DNA of 64,000 nucleotides, taken from Serripes groenlandicus. Lineage: Eukaryota; Mollusca; Bivalvia; Cardiida; Cardiidae. Location: contig JASEVX010000003.1 of the NCBI GenBank assembly GCA_031761405.1, forward strand, positions 149,516,555 to 149,580,554. Reading direction: 5' to 3'. The translations under genes and the position numbers were made by a program. Each line of letters starts with the position of its first letter. Position 1 is the stretch's first letter. Shown piece by piece: positions 33,611 to 46,400 of this stretch. The notes under the pieces are model-generated. The model was not told the DNA's origin. It ran no database searches and worked only from the letters and a program-made list of their open reading frames with translations.

Positions 33611-35980
33611 ATTACACAATGACCCGTATGCCAAATTCGTTGAAATCCTCTAATTCCTACCAAACAAATGTTCTGTTAAATTATAATTTTCATCAATTGC
33701 ACATGTAATTAGATGGGATATATATAGATCTTATTTAAATATATTTATAATAAAGGGACTTTACTCTCGGCATTTAATCTAATGTTAATGGTTTTGCAGT
33801 CATCAGGAAACAGTCCGTTCCTGAAGTCGCTATAAGCTCATTAAAGCCGAAGGAATCCTTGTATACCGCAAGGTTTTATTTTGGGGGCGTACTTGTAATT
33901 ATGGAGGCATTTATTTTATGGTGTTTCTGGCTAAACCCTTTATTTTTGCGTGGTGTTTTTATGACACCAATAAATTACCTACTGTTTAGTGTTCATTTAA
34001 TAGTTCCGCACTTTGTAGGGTGTTTATTGTTAAAAATGCGCGCTAGGGTGACTTGTGGTTTGTTTATTTGTCTTACGCGCGCCTTCCTTCTGATGTCACT
34101 TCGCTCCATTAAATCTTTTTGCTTGTCTTTGAGGTATGTCATAACAAAAACAGCTATTGATCATATAGTCAGTGTTAGTAAAAAGTCTCAGTCGATTTGA
34201 TGCATTCACACAGACTCATCGCAGGGATTCAGTCTATATTTTTGTTTAATGAACGTCCGATGAAAAACTAAAAGTATAGCTCCTTCGGACGCACTGTGCA
34301 TTTCGTGTTTATATATCAACATAAACCTAGTCAATCGAACATGATCCATTTTCTATGTTGGGGCTCAATTTTCGAGGTGATAAAAATGTTATGTACAGTG
34401 TGGAAAACACATCTCAACACTTCAGTGATGAGTTTGATGGCTGTATGGTCTATATTCTAGTTTCACACACAAATTGAAACAGTTTTCACTGAACGTTATT
34501 GTTTATTATCCTCTACCAGGCAGGGGCGGATGACGTTAACCCATAACATGTTAGTAAAATGTTGTTCCGCTAAATTCCTATAACTTGTATCATATCACCA
34601 GTCATTCTAACTATGTTAGTGTCAATTGCAATATTGAGGTTTTTGTACACTTTACAGATTCAGATGAGTCAGCTCGTAACGAGCTGTCTCACATGAAATC
34701 AGCGTTCTTTGCTTTTTAGTTATCAAATTAAACCAAAAACCATAGTACATTATAAATGGAGTCGAATGATTTTGAACATGAAAGAGTCTACTCTAGGGAA
34801 TTCGGAGCTTAAAGAGTTAAAGAGGATCTTACACGTTTATTTATACATGAGAAGTTTAAAATATAGTTAAGAGTCGTGCATTACCATACAAATATAGGTT
34901 TATTTATTTATTTATTTGGGTTTCTTAGGACACGAATCATATACACTTCATAATTGTGATGTGTTCGTTCCAATTTGTCCTCGTCGGCTTTATATACCAA
35001 AATGATATGATTGAATAATCTGAATAATTAATCTAAGAATATATGTACGTTAAAGAAATCGGCCTGTAAAGTTTTATCTTATTGAAAATAGTATACTCTA
35101 CACGAAATTATTCATGCAATAAAATTAGGGCTTATGCATAATGTTACATCACTTTTTATTCTGCTGTGTTTAAAATGAATGATGGCTGTACATCTATTAG
35201 GCGACGTTAATTTCGACTGATACCTTTTCCATTACGCTTTGGTTGAATGTTTACCGTTATAACTTATTGCAATAATCCAGATGAAGTTTATACGTATGCC
35301 ATCATTCCAAACAAATCTGAATAAAATAACAAAACTAGATTCTTGACTAAATACGTTATGTATTATTAAGCTCAAATTATTAAGTGAACAGTTTATCTAT
35401 TTTAACAGTGACATTGATTCAAATTTCCAAGACAGAATCAAAAGTAAGCTTTCAAGTTTCAACATAGCCTCTCTACCTTAGCAATATACTATAATATACT
35501 TGTTTGATGTTTGTATTTGTATAATATGTACACATGCCACTATAATAAAATGTTACTTACTATCTTACTTACTTACAACCCGTTAATCCAAAATAAAATT
35601 ATAGAGCGGAAATAATTATTTTGGTTCACCGAAGAATGATGACAATTACCAAAACTAACGACCGGAGTTTAGCTTTGTCGAAAATCTTGTAAAAAGCAGT
35701 ACAATAAAGTGTTTGAAATTGGGTAAGATCCAGAGATGCAATTGCGTTAAACGGTGGGTTAACTTTATCTGTATCGATATCGTTTAGTTTGGTGCAAAAC
35801 TGCGTTTTCAATCACGGAAATATGGAATCTTGATTAGCCTTTTCCACATTTATATTTTCAGCCCTGTCTTACAAAAAAGGTTTTCTCATTTTAAGTACAT
35901 ATAGTTTGGACGAAGTAGTTTCCTGAGAGTGATGCCGTTTTAGCTCAGTCGATGCAGGGGTCGTGAGTTTGCCATGATAC
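33611..35980. other. Long AT-rich stretch, no supported gene
   Basis: A 113-codon plus frame (33859-34200) encodes a hydrophobic peptide with several membrane-like stretches but no motif I recognise. T-rich DNA often gives such frames. Short (TTTA)n at 34901-34918 and TTAC-rich DNA at 35550-35576. Confidence 0.4.
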
Positions 35981-36193
35981 AATCCTTTACCACTTGCAGA
36001 CATATAATCAACACTGGCAGCAGACGACCTTTGAAAACATTGTTGTAACAGGAGTGTCGCTCATAATGAGAAATTTCTTCTTTAGACACAACTATATTCA
36101 ATAATTACAATTCGTTAATAATTGCTACATTTTTGTCACGATGTTTTCAAAGTTGTCTACTGCAAAATTGTTGTATGTGGGAAATGGATAAAT
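35981..36193 (-). mobile_element. TTAA-type MITE, diverged copy
   Basis: AATCCTTTACCACTTGCAGA, GGCAGCAGACGACCTTTG, CGATGTTTTCAAAGTTGTC, GTGGGAAATGGATAAA. Confidence 0.75.
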
Positions 36194-37454
36194 GCAATAC
36201 CGTAAACTCATATCAATCAAACACTCGGAAGTTATAACTAGTCACTATGACTGGTATTTAAAATCTAGAACGGTTGACAAATAATTGTCCCTTTAACTTG
36301 ACGGTGAACCAAGTATGACCACTCAAGATCACGTTCAATACTTTCGAATGTTATGTTACACCATAACGTGCAACTCTAGGAGACATTGGCTTAATTGCAG
36401 AGCACTGCCCACGTGATCCAAGTGTCATGGAATCTATTCTCGTGACGATCTAGTCAAAATGTGGGACCTCAACAAAGACTGTTATACACGAAGCAGACAT
36501 CAAGGCTGATTAATATATTTTACAAGAATTCACTTCAAAATCAAAATCAAATATATCAGTTTAAAATAAAACCTCGCACCGTGCGTTCAATGGTATCAAA
36601 TGCTCAGAAATTATTTCTTTGCTTCAAAGTAAGACTTTTGATTGGTCGAGAATGAATCATCTTCCGACCAATCAGATAGATTGAACACATACTCTGAGCA
36701 CTGAGTATTATAGGTGTTATTGTTTTGAAGCCTGTAGCTGGATCAGTGGACCAGTTATACTCGTGAAACACTCTCTAACGTGTAATACCTGAACATAATT
36801 GTATGCCCCACCCTTTTTAACGTGTCGTGTGGATGTTATGAACTTAAGGTCGGGTACGTTATAGTAAATTCTTCCCTGCAAAATCCATTTATTAATCACA
36901 AGAAAGCATGGTTATACTAATAGAGGCTTCTTGTACTTCTTGGTGTTCCCAATTTTGATTATTCCATTCTTTGATTTATAACGCTGCCTATATCTCATCA
37001 TTACATGGGTCTTCACTGATCGCAGATTTATTCTTAGACGTAGTACGCAAATGTAATTAACCTGGCGTCCCGTGAACAAAGAAGAAAATTCCACAATTCA
37101 GAAAAAATAACTACATGTAATTGCAAGTGATTAAGAAAACTAGTGGAACATTTAGCCACATGAAACTATGTCATATGACAAAAAGTATATAATCAACGAA
37201 TTATGTAAGTATGATAATTAATTTGTATTAAAAACAACTGAGGGGGAGATTTTTTTTTTATTAAGGATAAAACACTGATCATTGACCATTTAACTTGATG
37301 TGATGGCTTAAGAATATGGAGCAATTTAAACAAAAATCACAATGTTTTCAAAAGTCATTAACTGCTAAAGCGCAACAATTTTATCTGAATATGAGAATAT
37401 GTTTTTATAAAAACAACTGAAAATATTAAAATATTCAAAGTAGGAAGCCTATCA
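36194..37454. other. Unique stretch with a weak inverted repeat
   Basis: TGATTGGTCG (36639) and CGACCAATCA (36665) are inverted 10-mers, flanked by TGCTCAGA and TCTGAGCA, so about 100 bp can fold. No gene seen. The Y-box core ATTGG/CCAAT is part of the arms. Confidence 0.45.
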
Positions 37455-37685
37455 TTAACCCTTTCCCACATTTAAGAAATTTGCAGCAGACGACTTTGAA
37501 CATATTTTGTAACCAAATGGAAAATCTCTATAATTGAATGGATAACCTATGACTAAAAGTGGAAAACAGTGTGGCAAAAGGAGAAATTGCACGTGTTGTG
37601 CAATTTCTTCTTTTGTCACTATGTTTTAAAAAAAGCCGTCTGCTGCAGAGGCGGCAGAAAGCGTCTATATGAGGGAAAGGGTTAA
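37455..37685 (+). mobile_element. TTAA-type MITE, full-length copy
   Basis: Bounded by TTAA on both sides. TTAACCCTTTCCCACATTTA begins the copy and ATGAGGGAAAGGGTTAA ends it. The central AAGGAGAAATTGCACGTG/TTGTGCAATTTCTTC foldback is intact. It closely resembles the copies at 12554 (inverse) and 62438, forming a subfamily with AGTGGAAAACA and GGTTATCCATTC-type arms. Confidence 0.93.
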
Positions 37686-39454
37686 ATATAGGCTATATAT
37701 ATGTTGTAAAAATTAGTCAGAATAAGAGAAAGAAAAATATAAGGTCCTTCTTCATGAACACGTTCGGGAAAAAAACCCGAATCTTTTAACAAGGATACGT
37801 TAGGGGTGGGGAGAAAAAGGCGAGCAGGAACAATCCAATATTAAAGATATGGCTATTTTACGGGCGTTTTATGAGCGCGCCGATCAGTGCGTAATGAGAG
37901 AGCCGCAGTACGACAAGGCAGGCTAGAATTACCTCAGCGATGGGAACAACACTTACAGCTTCAATGAAGTAACATTGACTTACAATTGTTAAATATTGAA
38001 GTAGCATTTCGATGCTATTTCGTGTCTGTTTAACCGATATAAAACTACATTTGCCTAAACATGTACTACCTCTGGTTTATCTGCATCGTGAATCTTATTC
38101 ACATGCTCTCTAGTGTTTTCCGTCCGAGGGAAACATTTTTACTTGACCTGGCCTGAGTCATTGAAACACCAAAATTATTTGATGGAAAAGTCTGATTTTG
38201 TTCATTTTATGTAGGTTGTTTATTGAACCAGAGCAGGGCAAACGGCCATCCTTAATGAGGTATTATATTTGTCAATTATCAAAACACGCGCAGATGTTTG
38301 TATGTGTACAGGCAGGGTATTTACTCTGTATTCCGGAGTACAACGTGTTTGTTCACCCTTGTTCTGCTTTATATATGCGACTTTAAACAACATTTTCGTT
38401 ATGCTTGACTCTTTGATACAACTGCGAATGATGTAAACACAAATCGGCATGTACTTTCGCGGAGTCAAACTTGTTAATCATTGCTCGCTATCAATGTATC
38501 AATGTAAATGTATCAATCTTTAGTATTAACAGTTTATGAAGATGTTGGAATTTGTCGAAACTTTGTCGAAAATCAGGGATGTTAATAGGAATGAAGCCGG
38601 ATACAGGTTAATTGTGAATCAATTATTCGGCTGAGATAGAAATATTTTACACAATTTAACGGCATTCCTGCATAGTGTTTTTAAATCTCTTGAAAACATA
38701 TTTCCATGTGTTCGCTATTTATAAATGTGGAACATTTCAAAGACAGTTCAAACAGCCCGAAAATCTACCTTTAAATTATAAGTTTTTGAACCAAACAACC
38801 TTCTTGTAAATGTCGGCTAAATGCCAACCAATCGCAAATGCATGTTAAAATAAGTTACAGTTACAACTGTTTCGTGTAAAGCTATCATAAAATGTCAATG
38901 GCCTTATAGTAAAGTTTGGGTTGACTCGATACAGAAATGCTAATTTGGTAGTCGTTGATTGACTGGGTGAGAATCCATTACAAGGTGACAATTTCCTAAA
39001 TATCTTAGCGAAGCAATTTTATATGAACTCTCACGAAACCCTAGACGAGCGGTGAATTAATCGGTCAACGTAACCGGAACACGTGATATATGAAATTAGT
39101 TAATGTGTTCAAGTAGACAAACGTCCCTGACTCATCAACACCAATGTATCAACCGACCATCTTATCAGATCCCAGAATCAAGAGTCGTAAAGTTACTGGA
39201 AACTATTATCAGGAACATTTGATATCAAAAGTGAACAACTTTTGCCCAGACCTGTCATCGAACTTAGTTGAGAGCAAATACATCATGTATTATACATGAA
39301 TATGCTGGTGCCAATAAGCATGCCCTTTTCCGGGTTTTCTTGTAAAAGAGAAAGAGATGGTTGTTCAGTGTCCCTAACAACCACATAAGCCAGTTCTTAT
39401 GCGATTTTTTACATTTCCGGTTCCTTTGTGAACATCAGTCAATCATGACCACTG
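37686..39454. other. Long unique stretch, no gene recognised
   Basis: Frames up to 82 codons without a recognisable domain. No repeat-family match. Confidence 0.45.
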
Positions 39455-39525
39455 CGAACAGGAATCGAATGTGAGACGTAATGTGTTTAATCCCCAACGC
39501 TTACCGCTCGGTCGAACCAGAATCC
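39455..39525 (-). mobile_element. tRNA-like SINE head fragment
   Basis: On the minus strand GACCGAGCGGTAAGCG resembles a Ser/Leu-type A box, and CATTCGATTCCTG about 27 bases later resembles a B box. Arms do not form a full tRNA cloverleaf by eye, so a SINE relic is more likely than a functional tRNA gene. Confidence 0.5.
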
Positions 39526-39804
39526 CCTGGGGTTTTCTTTGAGCTCGAGGCCTATATAAGCTTGTCAGGGAAATCAATGTATCGTGATACTCACCAATTT
39601 TATACTATTTTCCGGTAAGCGTAATCAAGAATCAACCACAGAAGTCTTACTTAAATAGTTTTAGGTTAACACTACTATTAACTTGAACTCTTAAAATCAA
39701 ACCGTTGCTCATATAAAGAGTTCTTTCTCTCTTCTTTATATTCCTCATACACTTTCAATTCTCACACGTTGTTTTCTAAAAAGAATATTTAGCAAAGAAA
39801 TTAC

Positions 39805-39997
39805 TATCCGGTCTCACATACACCAAATCTGCAGCAGCAGACCACTTGGAAAATTTCGAAATTCTAAATAAATGAAAGAACAATTATTTAATAAAATAAG
39901 GGGAAATTATTATGAGCAATTTCTCCTTGGTATAATGATTTCAAACATCGTCTGTTGCAGAGACGTCCGAAAGCGTCTATATGTGAGAGAATATTAA
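39805..39997 (+). mobile_element. TTAA-type MITE copy
   Basis: CGGTCTCACATACACCAAAT, CTGCAGCAGCAGACCACTTG (an extra CAG), ATTATGAGCAATTTCTCC, TCGTCTGTTGCAGAGACGTC, GTGAGAGAATATTAA. Confidence 0.7.
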
Positions 39998-40615
39998 GAG
40001 TTTACACTGACCGAACGACCTATATGACTGAGACAGCTGAAAGGTCAGCGAGGTTTATCCAACCTTCATGACATATATCAATGCAAGTTGACCTATACTC
40101 AGGTGTAATTACAGAAAAACCTATTTAACCATTTTATTTCTGAGCCTTTAAAGAAAACGAAATGTCTGATGCCTAGGGACCACATGAACTGAATTAGCTC
40201 TTGTCCCATGATAACTGTTTTTAAAACTAAGTCGATGCATCATGTTGTGGACTTTTGACACATGTAGTGTGCATATTTTGCACTTTTATCGGTCCGTTTT
40301 CTACATTTCCTGCCGCCGAAGGTTTAGTTTATGAAGTATATAAAGTAAGATCAAAACGGGTATGCGGCAATCTTTAAGCTGTCAAGTCAGGTTGACGTTC
40401 ATCAGTTATGAGTGACGGACGGTATTGTGTCTGGGGAAAGGTGTGAACTTTTCTCCTTTAAATAGATGTACCCAAGAGCACCCCATCTGTACCGTATGCC
40501 CCTTTAAAGGGATACGTCTATTTTACGCTGTTCACCGATAGTGATGGAATCGTGAATTTGAGATTATGTCCATTTCGGGTAACATGGCAAATAATGGCAA
40601 TATGATTTGGTAGAT
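39998..40615. other. Unique stretch, nothing recognised
   Basis: No gene seen. Ends at the start of the 34-bp array. Confidence 0.5.
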
Positions 40616-43600
40616 CAAAACACCACGTGTAAACAGAATGCCCTTTAGCCACAACACTACGAGTAAACTACATGTCCTTGTCCGACAAGACTACGAGTAA
40701 ATTACTTGCCCTTATCCGACAATACTACGTGTAAACTATATGCCCTCATCCGACAATACTACGTGTAAACTACATGCCCTCATCCGACAATACTACGTGT
40801 AAACTACATACCCTCATCCGACAATACTACGTGTAAACTACATGCCCTTATCCGACAATACTACTTGTAAACTACATGTCCTTGTCCGACAATACTACGT
40901 GTAAACTACATGCCCTTGTCCGACAATACTACGTGTAAACTACACGCCCTTGTCCGACAATACTACGTGTAAACTACATGCCCTTGTCCGTCAATACTAC
41001 GTGTTAACTACATGCCCTTGTCCGACAGTACTACGTGTAAACTACATGTCCTTGTCTGACAATACTACGTGTAAACTACATGCCCTTGTCTGACAATACA
41101 ATGTGTAAACTACATGTCCTTGTCCGACAATACTACGTGTAACCTACATGCCCTTGTCCGTCAATACTACGTGTAAACTACATGCCCTTGCCCGACAATA
41201 CTACGTGTAAACTACATGTCCTTGTCCGACAATACTACGTGTAAACTACATGCCATTGTCCGACAATACTACGTGTAAACTACATGTCCTTGTCCGACAA
41301 TACTACGTGTAAACTACACGTCCTTGTCCGACAATACTACGTGTAAACTACATGCCCTTGTCCGACAATACTACGTGTAAACTACATGTCCTTGTCCGAC
41401 AATACTACGTGTAAACTACACGCCCTTGTCCGTCAATACTATGAGTATACTACATGCCCTTGTCCGACAACACTTCCAGTATACTTAATGCCCTTGTCCG
41501 ACAACACTTCCAGTAAACTACATGCCATTGTCCGACATCACTTCAAGCAAACTACATGCCCTTGTCCGTCAATACTACGTGTAAACTACATGCCCTTGCC
41601 CGAAAATACTACGTGTAAACTACATGCCTTTGTCCGACAACACTTCCAGTATACTACATGTCCTTGTCCGACATCACTTCCAGTAAACTACATGCCCTTG
41701 TCCGACATCACTTCAAGCAAGCTACATGCCCTTATCCGACAACACTTCCAGTATACTACATGCCCTTGTCCGACAACACTTAAAGTAAACTACATGCCCT
41801 TATCCGACAATACTACTTGTAAACTACATGTCCTTGTCCGACAATACTACGTGTAAACTATATGCCCTCATCCGACAATACTACGTGTAAACTACACGCC
41901 CTTGTCCGACAATACTACGTGTAAACTACATGCCCTTGTCCGTCAATACTACGTGTAAACTACATGTCATTGTCCGACAATACTACGTGTAAACTACATG
42001 CCCTTGTCCGACAATACTACGTGTAAACTACATGTCCTTGTCCGACAATACTACGTGTAAACTACATGCCTTTGTCCGACAACACTTCCAATATACTACA
42101 TGTCCTTGTCCGACATCACTTCCAGTAAACTACATGCCCTTGTCCGACATCACTTCAAGCAAGCTACATGCCCTTATCCGACAACACTTCCAGTATACTA
42201 CATGCCCTTGTCCGACAACACTTAAAGTAAACTACATGCCCTTATCCGACAACACTTCCAGTAAACTACATGCCCTTTTCGACAACGCTTCTAGTAAACT
42301 ACATGCCCTTGTCCGACATCACTTCAAGCAAACTACATGCCCTTTTCCGACAACACTTCCAGTAAACTACATGCCCTTGTCCGACAACACTTCCAGTAAA
42401 CTACATGCCCTTATCCGGCAACACTTCCAGTAAACTACATGCCCTTATCCGGCAACACTTCCAGTAAACTACATGCCCTTGTCCGACAACACTTCCAGTA
42501 TACTACATGCCCTTGTACGACAACACTTCCAGTAAACTACATGCACGTGTCCGTCAATACTACGTGTAAACTACATGCCCTTGTCCGACAACACTTCCAG
42601 TAAACTACATGCCCTTATCCGGCAACACTTCCAGTACACTACATACCCTTGTCCGACAACACTTCCAGTATACTACATGCCCTTGTCCGACAACACTTCC
42701 AGTAAACTACATGCCCTTGTCCGACAACACTTCAAGTAAACTACATGCCCTTGTCCGACAACACTTCAAGTAAACTACATGCCCTTATCCGACAACACTT
42801 CCAGTAAACTACATGCCCTTGTCCGACAACACTTCCAGTAAACTACATGTCGTTACAAGATAACACTACCAGTAAACTACATGTCGTTACACGAAAACAC
42901 TACCAGTAAACTACATGTCGTTACACGATAACGCTACCAGTAAACTACATGTCGTTACACGATAACACTACCAGTATACTAATTATTTTACCCGACATAA
43001 TTCAGAGTTAACTATATGTCCTTACCCGACAAAACTACGAATAAGCTACATGTCCCTCCCCGACAATACTACGAGTGAACTACAAGCCCTTATCCGACAA
43101 CACTACGAGAGAACTACAAGCCCTTATCCGACAACACTACGGGTGAATTGTATGTCTTACCCGACAACACAACTAGTGAATTGTATGTCCGTACCCGACA
43201 ACACTACGAGTGAACTACAAACCCTTATCCGACAACACTACGAGAGAACTACAAGCCCTTACCCGACAACGTCTTATTGGCAACACAATGATTGAACCGT
43301 ATGTCCGTACCCGGCAACACAATGATTGAACCGTATGTCCGTACCCGGCAACACAACGATTGAACCGTATGTTCGTACCCGGCAACACAAGAATTGAACC
43401 GTACGTCTGTACCCGGTAACACAACGATTGAACCGTATGTTTGTACCGGCAACACAACGATTGAACCGTATGTCCGTACCCGGCGACACAACGCTTGAAC
43501 CGTATATCCGTACCCGGCAACACAACGATTGGACCGTATGTTCGTACCCGGCAACACAACGATTGAACCGTATGTCCGTACCCGGCGACACAACGCTTGA

Positions 43601-43825
43601 ACCGTATATCCGTACCCAGCAACACAGCGATTGAACCGTATGTCCGTACCCGGTACACAACGATTGAACCGTATGTCCGTACCCGGCAACACAACGATTG
43701 GACCGTATGTTCGTACCCGGCAACACAACGATTGAACCGTATGTCCGAACCCGGCAACACAGCGATTGGACCGTATATTCGTACCCTGCAACACAACGAT
43801 TGAACCGTATGTTTGTACCGGCAAC
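40616..43825. repeat. 34-bp satellite-like array with four subfamilies
   Basis: The period is 34 bp throughout, about 94 units. Type 1 (to about 41440) reads CCGACAATACTACGTGTAAA, CTACATGCCCTTGT. Type 2 (about 41450-42840) has ACACTTCCAGTAAACT. A transitional type (42841-43270) has GTCGTTACACGATAACAC, then GAGTGAACTACAAGCCC. Type 4 (43275-43825) reads AACGATTGAACCGTATGTCC, GTACCCGGCAACAC. The constant period shows common descent of the blocks. A 206-bp block at 41605-41810 is repeated at 42047-42252, exactly 13 units later, with one clear mismatch. Open frames inside (up to 193 codons, both strands) follow from three units being 102 bp and are not treated as genes. Confidence 0.95.
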
Positions 43826-43966
43826 ATCAGGAATCATTACTCTATACCTATATGCCTCTGAGACGGTATGTGTCGGGCCCTGATCAGTCTGCGCTGACTG
43901 CGCAGCCTGATCTGGATCGATACATTACGCAGAGATCATATTGTTGGTTTTCTCGCGGGACGGCTC
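43826..43966 (-). mobile_element. GAGCC-type MITE, copy 8, cut by the 34-bp array
   Basis: Starts abruptly in the element centre (TCAGGAATCATTACTCTATA) directly after the last array unit (GTACCGGCAACA) and continues to a good end TTCTCGCGGGACGGCTC. The other half is gone. Confidence 0.88.
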
Positions 43967-44744
43967 AAATATGTCTCGTTTGGATTATATTGGAAGTGTA
44001 CAGGGTAATAACCTTTCCCCAATTCTTAATTGATACACGACTTTTACATTCCAGACTTTTTAATCATATCGGCCGCGTCACCTAAACATTGACCTTCGTT
44101 GCTTGGCGACCAGGGCAGATCCAGATCAGCACGGAAACAGTCTGATTATGATATGTTTACCACCTAGTCATACAAGCACTCTGGACGTCTCTGAAGACGG
44201 GTTAGGCAAAAACAAAATCCGAATACAACTATGCAATTCGATTGTTATTGTCATTAATTTCGAAACCTCCGAATGTCGGTTTTTGTGTGACCGGGTACGC
44301 AATTAATACGTTGTGTTTGATGTAAAACGCCGTACAGATACTACGCAATTAAAACGGACTTCCCGTCTTATTTGCATCGCTATCTAGATGTTTCAAATCA
44401 TTCACATATACTATACTGTTAAGATACATGTTATACGATCTAGGGGTAACATATTCTTCTCAAAACTTTTCAAATAATCTTTAGCATTCAAAATTAAATT
44501 TATTATTTTTCCTGGCTTTAAAATGTAACTTACGTATTTTTGTTCGTAGCATTTAAATTATAAACATGTGTGTGCAGGCTGATTTAAGTCTACAGTGTTC
44601 ACTAAAGAGTGTTGAAAGTCGTGTATGGTATTTTAAGAGTTAATTGTTGAAAGGAACCTGTTATTTTGTTTGAAGCGAATTTAGCAATAGTTTGGCTATA
44701 CCACGACCATAGAGCACCTATGCACGAAACCTGGATGACACAAC
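43967..44744. other. Unique stretch, no gene recognised
   Basis: A possible scrap of TTAA-type MITE lies at 44007-44050 (TAACCTTTCCCCAATTC). The 90- and 67-codon frames have no recognisable domain. Confidence 0.4.
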
Positions 44745-44880
44745 CAATAAGACAGTGGTACAGAGGTAGAGCGACGGCCCTTCGTACCAAAGGTCCCGGA
44801 TTCGAGTCCCATGGTGAGCGGGTTCTGACTTCTGGTATTTTCCCACACTAACGGCGCGAGTACTGGTAAAGTCTCGAGAA
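44745..44880 (+). mobile_element. tRNA-derived SINE fragment
   Basis: A box GTGGTACAGAGGTAGAGCG (44755-44773) and B box GGATTCGAGTCCC (44798-44810) are correctly spaced. The sequence after the head (CTGACTTCTGGTATTTTCCC) differs from the SINE at 1591, so this is a different family or an unrelated tRNA relic. Confidence 0.55.
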
Positions 44881-44971
44881 AGCAGCCTTATTAATAACAG
44901 TTGGAAGCTTGTTTCGCAATCGATGCAAAACAAATAAGTTTAAAATAAACCAATAACTTTCTAGAACCGCA

Positions 44972-45045
44972 GCAATCGGGGATCGAATTTGGGATGCCCC
45001 GCCTGCTATATTAATCTCTAACGACTCGACTTCGATGAATCCCGG
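44972..45045 (-). mobile_element. tRNA-like fragment
   Basis: On the minus strand GTCGAGTCGTTAGAGAT resembles an A box and AAATTCGATCCCC a B box, about 25 bases apart. No complete cloverleaf is evident. Confidence 0.45.
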
Positions 45046-46015
45046 AACGTGTTAGTGAACATGATGTTATAAGTACTGACAAACCTAAGAGCATTATAGG
45101 TTCTATCGTAAATGATTGTTTTAGAATGGACCGAGATTACAACAACGTGACCCGCAATAGCAGTCAAATGTATAGTTTTGAAAATTTGCGAACAGTGACT
45201 ACTCCGACGTGCCTGTGGAAACGTACAGTATCGCTAGAGGTTTCATTCTTCACCTTCATATAGATGAGCCATATATATTTCCTCATGCGGAACAATAGAA
45301 GTGCAGCTCTACGAGTTTTACGTCCATACCTCTTTACGTACAATCAAAACGGAGATACAAAAAGACCCATTTTCACCCAACATGGTCAATTAGTAAAACA
45401 GTTTATAAAAATTCCTGTAACTGTGATAATCTTTCAATCAGCATCCCCATTTAAACTACTGATTATTCGGGAGCCGACGCCGGACTACATCCTTTCATTT
45501 TTATCCCGAGTATAAAGGTTGGGTTACGTTGAGTCGGGTACACAAGGTCTACGTCGACGTATTGTGTTACACCATTTTCATGTTGTTATTTAGATTGGAG
45601 GTTCGCAATAGTGATAAGTATGTCATTTCGCGATTATCAATCCATTTCGTATCTTTATATTAGACAGGCCAGGCTGCTGATAACTGGAACAAACATAAAG
45701 GTTTTTACTGGATGTCTTCATTATTTCTCGGAAATATCTCATATTGTTGGTACCCATATGGCTTTACTTTCCAAAACGGTTCGTATGACTATCTTTAAGG
45801 TAGGTAAGTCCAAGAAATACAAGTTTTAGCGAGTTATCTTATCCGCCAATCAGAAGTTCCGTTCGACAGTTATTGTCATGTATCTAACAAGATTGCTAAT
45901 TCGCTGAAAGAGGGTACGTCTCGCCAGCCTAGTCTCCCTGTCTCTGAACCGATTTAAACCGCGACAGGCGATTTGGGGTATTATTGTATATTCGGTTTAA
46001 TCATCATTTAGCGCG
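45046..46015. other. Unique stretch, no gene recognised
   Basis: Frames of 83 and 72 codons (45264-45515, 45611-45829) without a recognisable domain. Confidence 0.45.
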
Positions 46016-46230
46016 TTACCATATGCAGTCGCATTTTGTGCCAGACGGTTTTTAAAAACACCGTGGCAAATGGAGAAATTGCTCAGGATAATCAATTTCT
46101 CCATTTGCTGCAATGTTTTCATCTCTATTCAACAATTATACTTTCATTTTTCAGAGAGCATCCATATGTTTGCCAAATGTTTTTCGAACTTGTCTGTTGC
46201 AGATTTGTACGGGTATGTAGGAAAGGATTA
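46016..46230 (-). mobile_element. TTAA-type MITE copy
   Basis: GTTACCATATGCAGTCGCAT, CAAATGGAGAAATTGCTCAG, TCAATTTCTCCATTTGC, CTTGTCTGTTGCAGATTTGT, TAGGAAAGGATTA. The 68-codon frame inside it is not credible. Confidence 0.8.
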
Positions 46231-46400
46231 CAATTAGATTAACGTTCAAGCAGTGGAGCTACGCTTCGGGTTTTTGTCAGAATATGCATTTAGGTCAGTA
46301 AAGACTCCTGTTAGACTAGATAATTCACAGGGTCACTTGAGTCTTCACTGTAGACAGATTGCAATAAGACTTCGCGGCTCATTTACTTGTGACTATATAT

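Noticed and set aside
32873..33663. Open frames of 197-253 codons in the 33-bp array
   Set aside because: Simultaneously open in one plus and three minus frames; a consequence of the 11-codon period.
33859..34200. 113-codon hydrophobic frame
   Set aside because: T-rich DNA gives hydrophobic frames by chance; no recognisable family, no supporting neighbours or splice context.
35943..35980. tRNA-like start TAGCTCAGTCGATGCAGGGG
   Set aside because: No convincing B box follows.
36639..36674. Inverted CCAAT-containing arms as a separate MITE
   Set aside because: Only 10-bp arms, no second copy and no target duplication.
41386..43837. Open frames up to 193 codons in the 34-bp array
   Set aside because: Three units make 102 bp, so frames cycle through the repeat without meeting a stop codon. 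No non-repeat coding sequence is attached.
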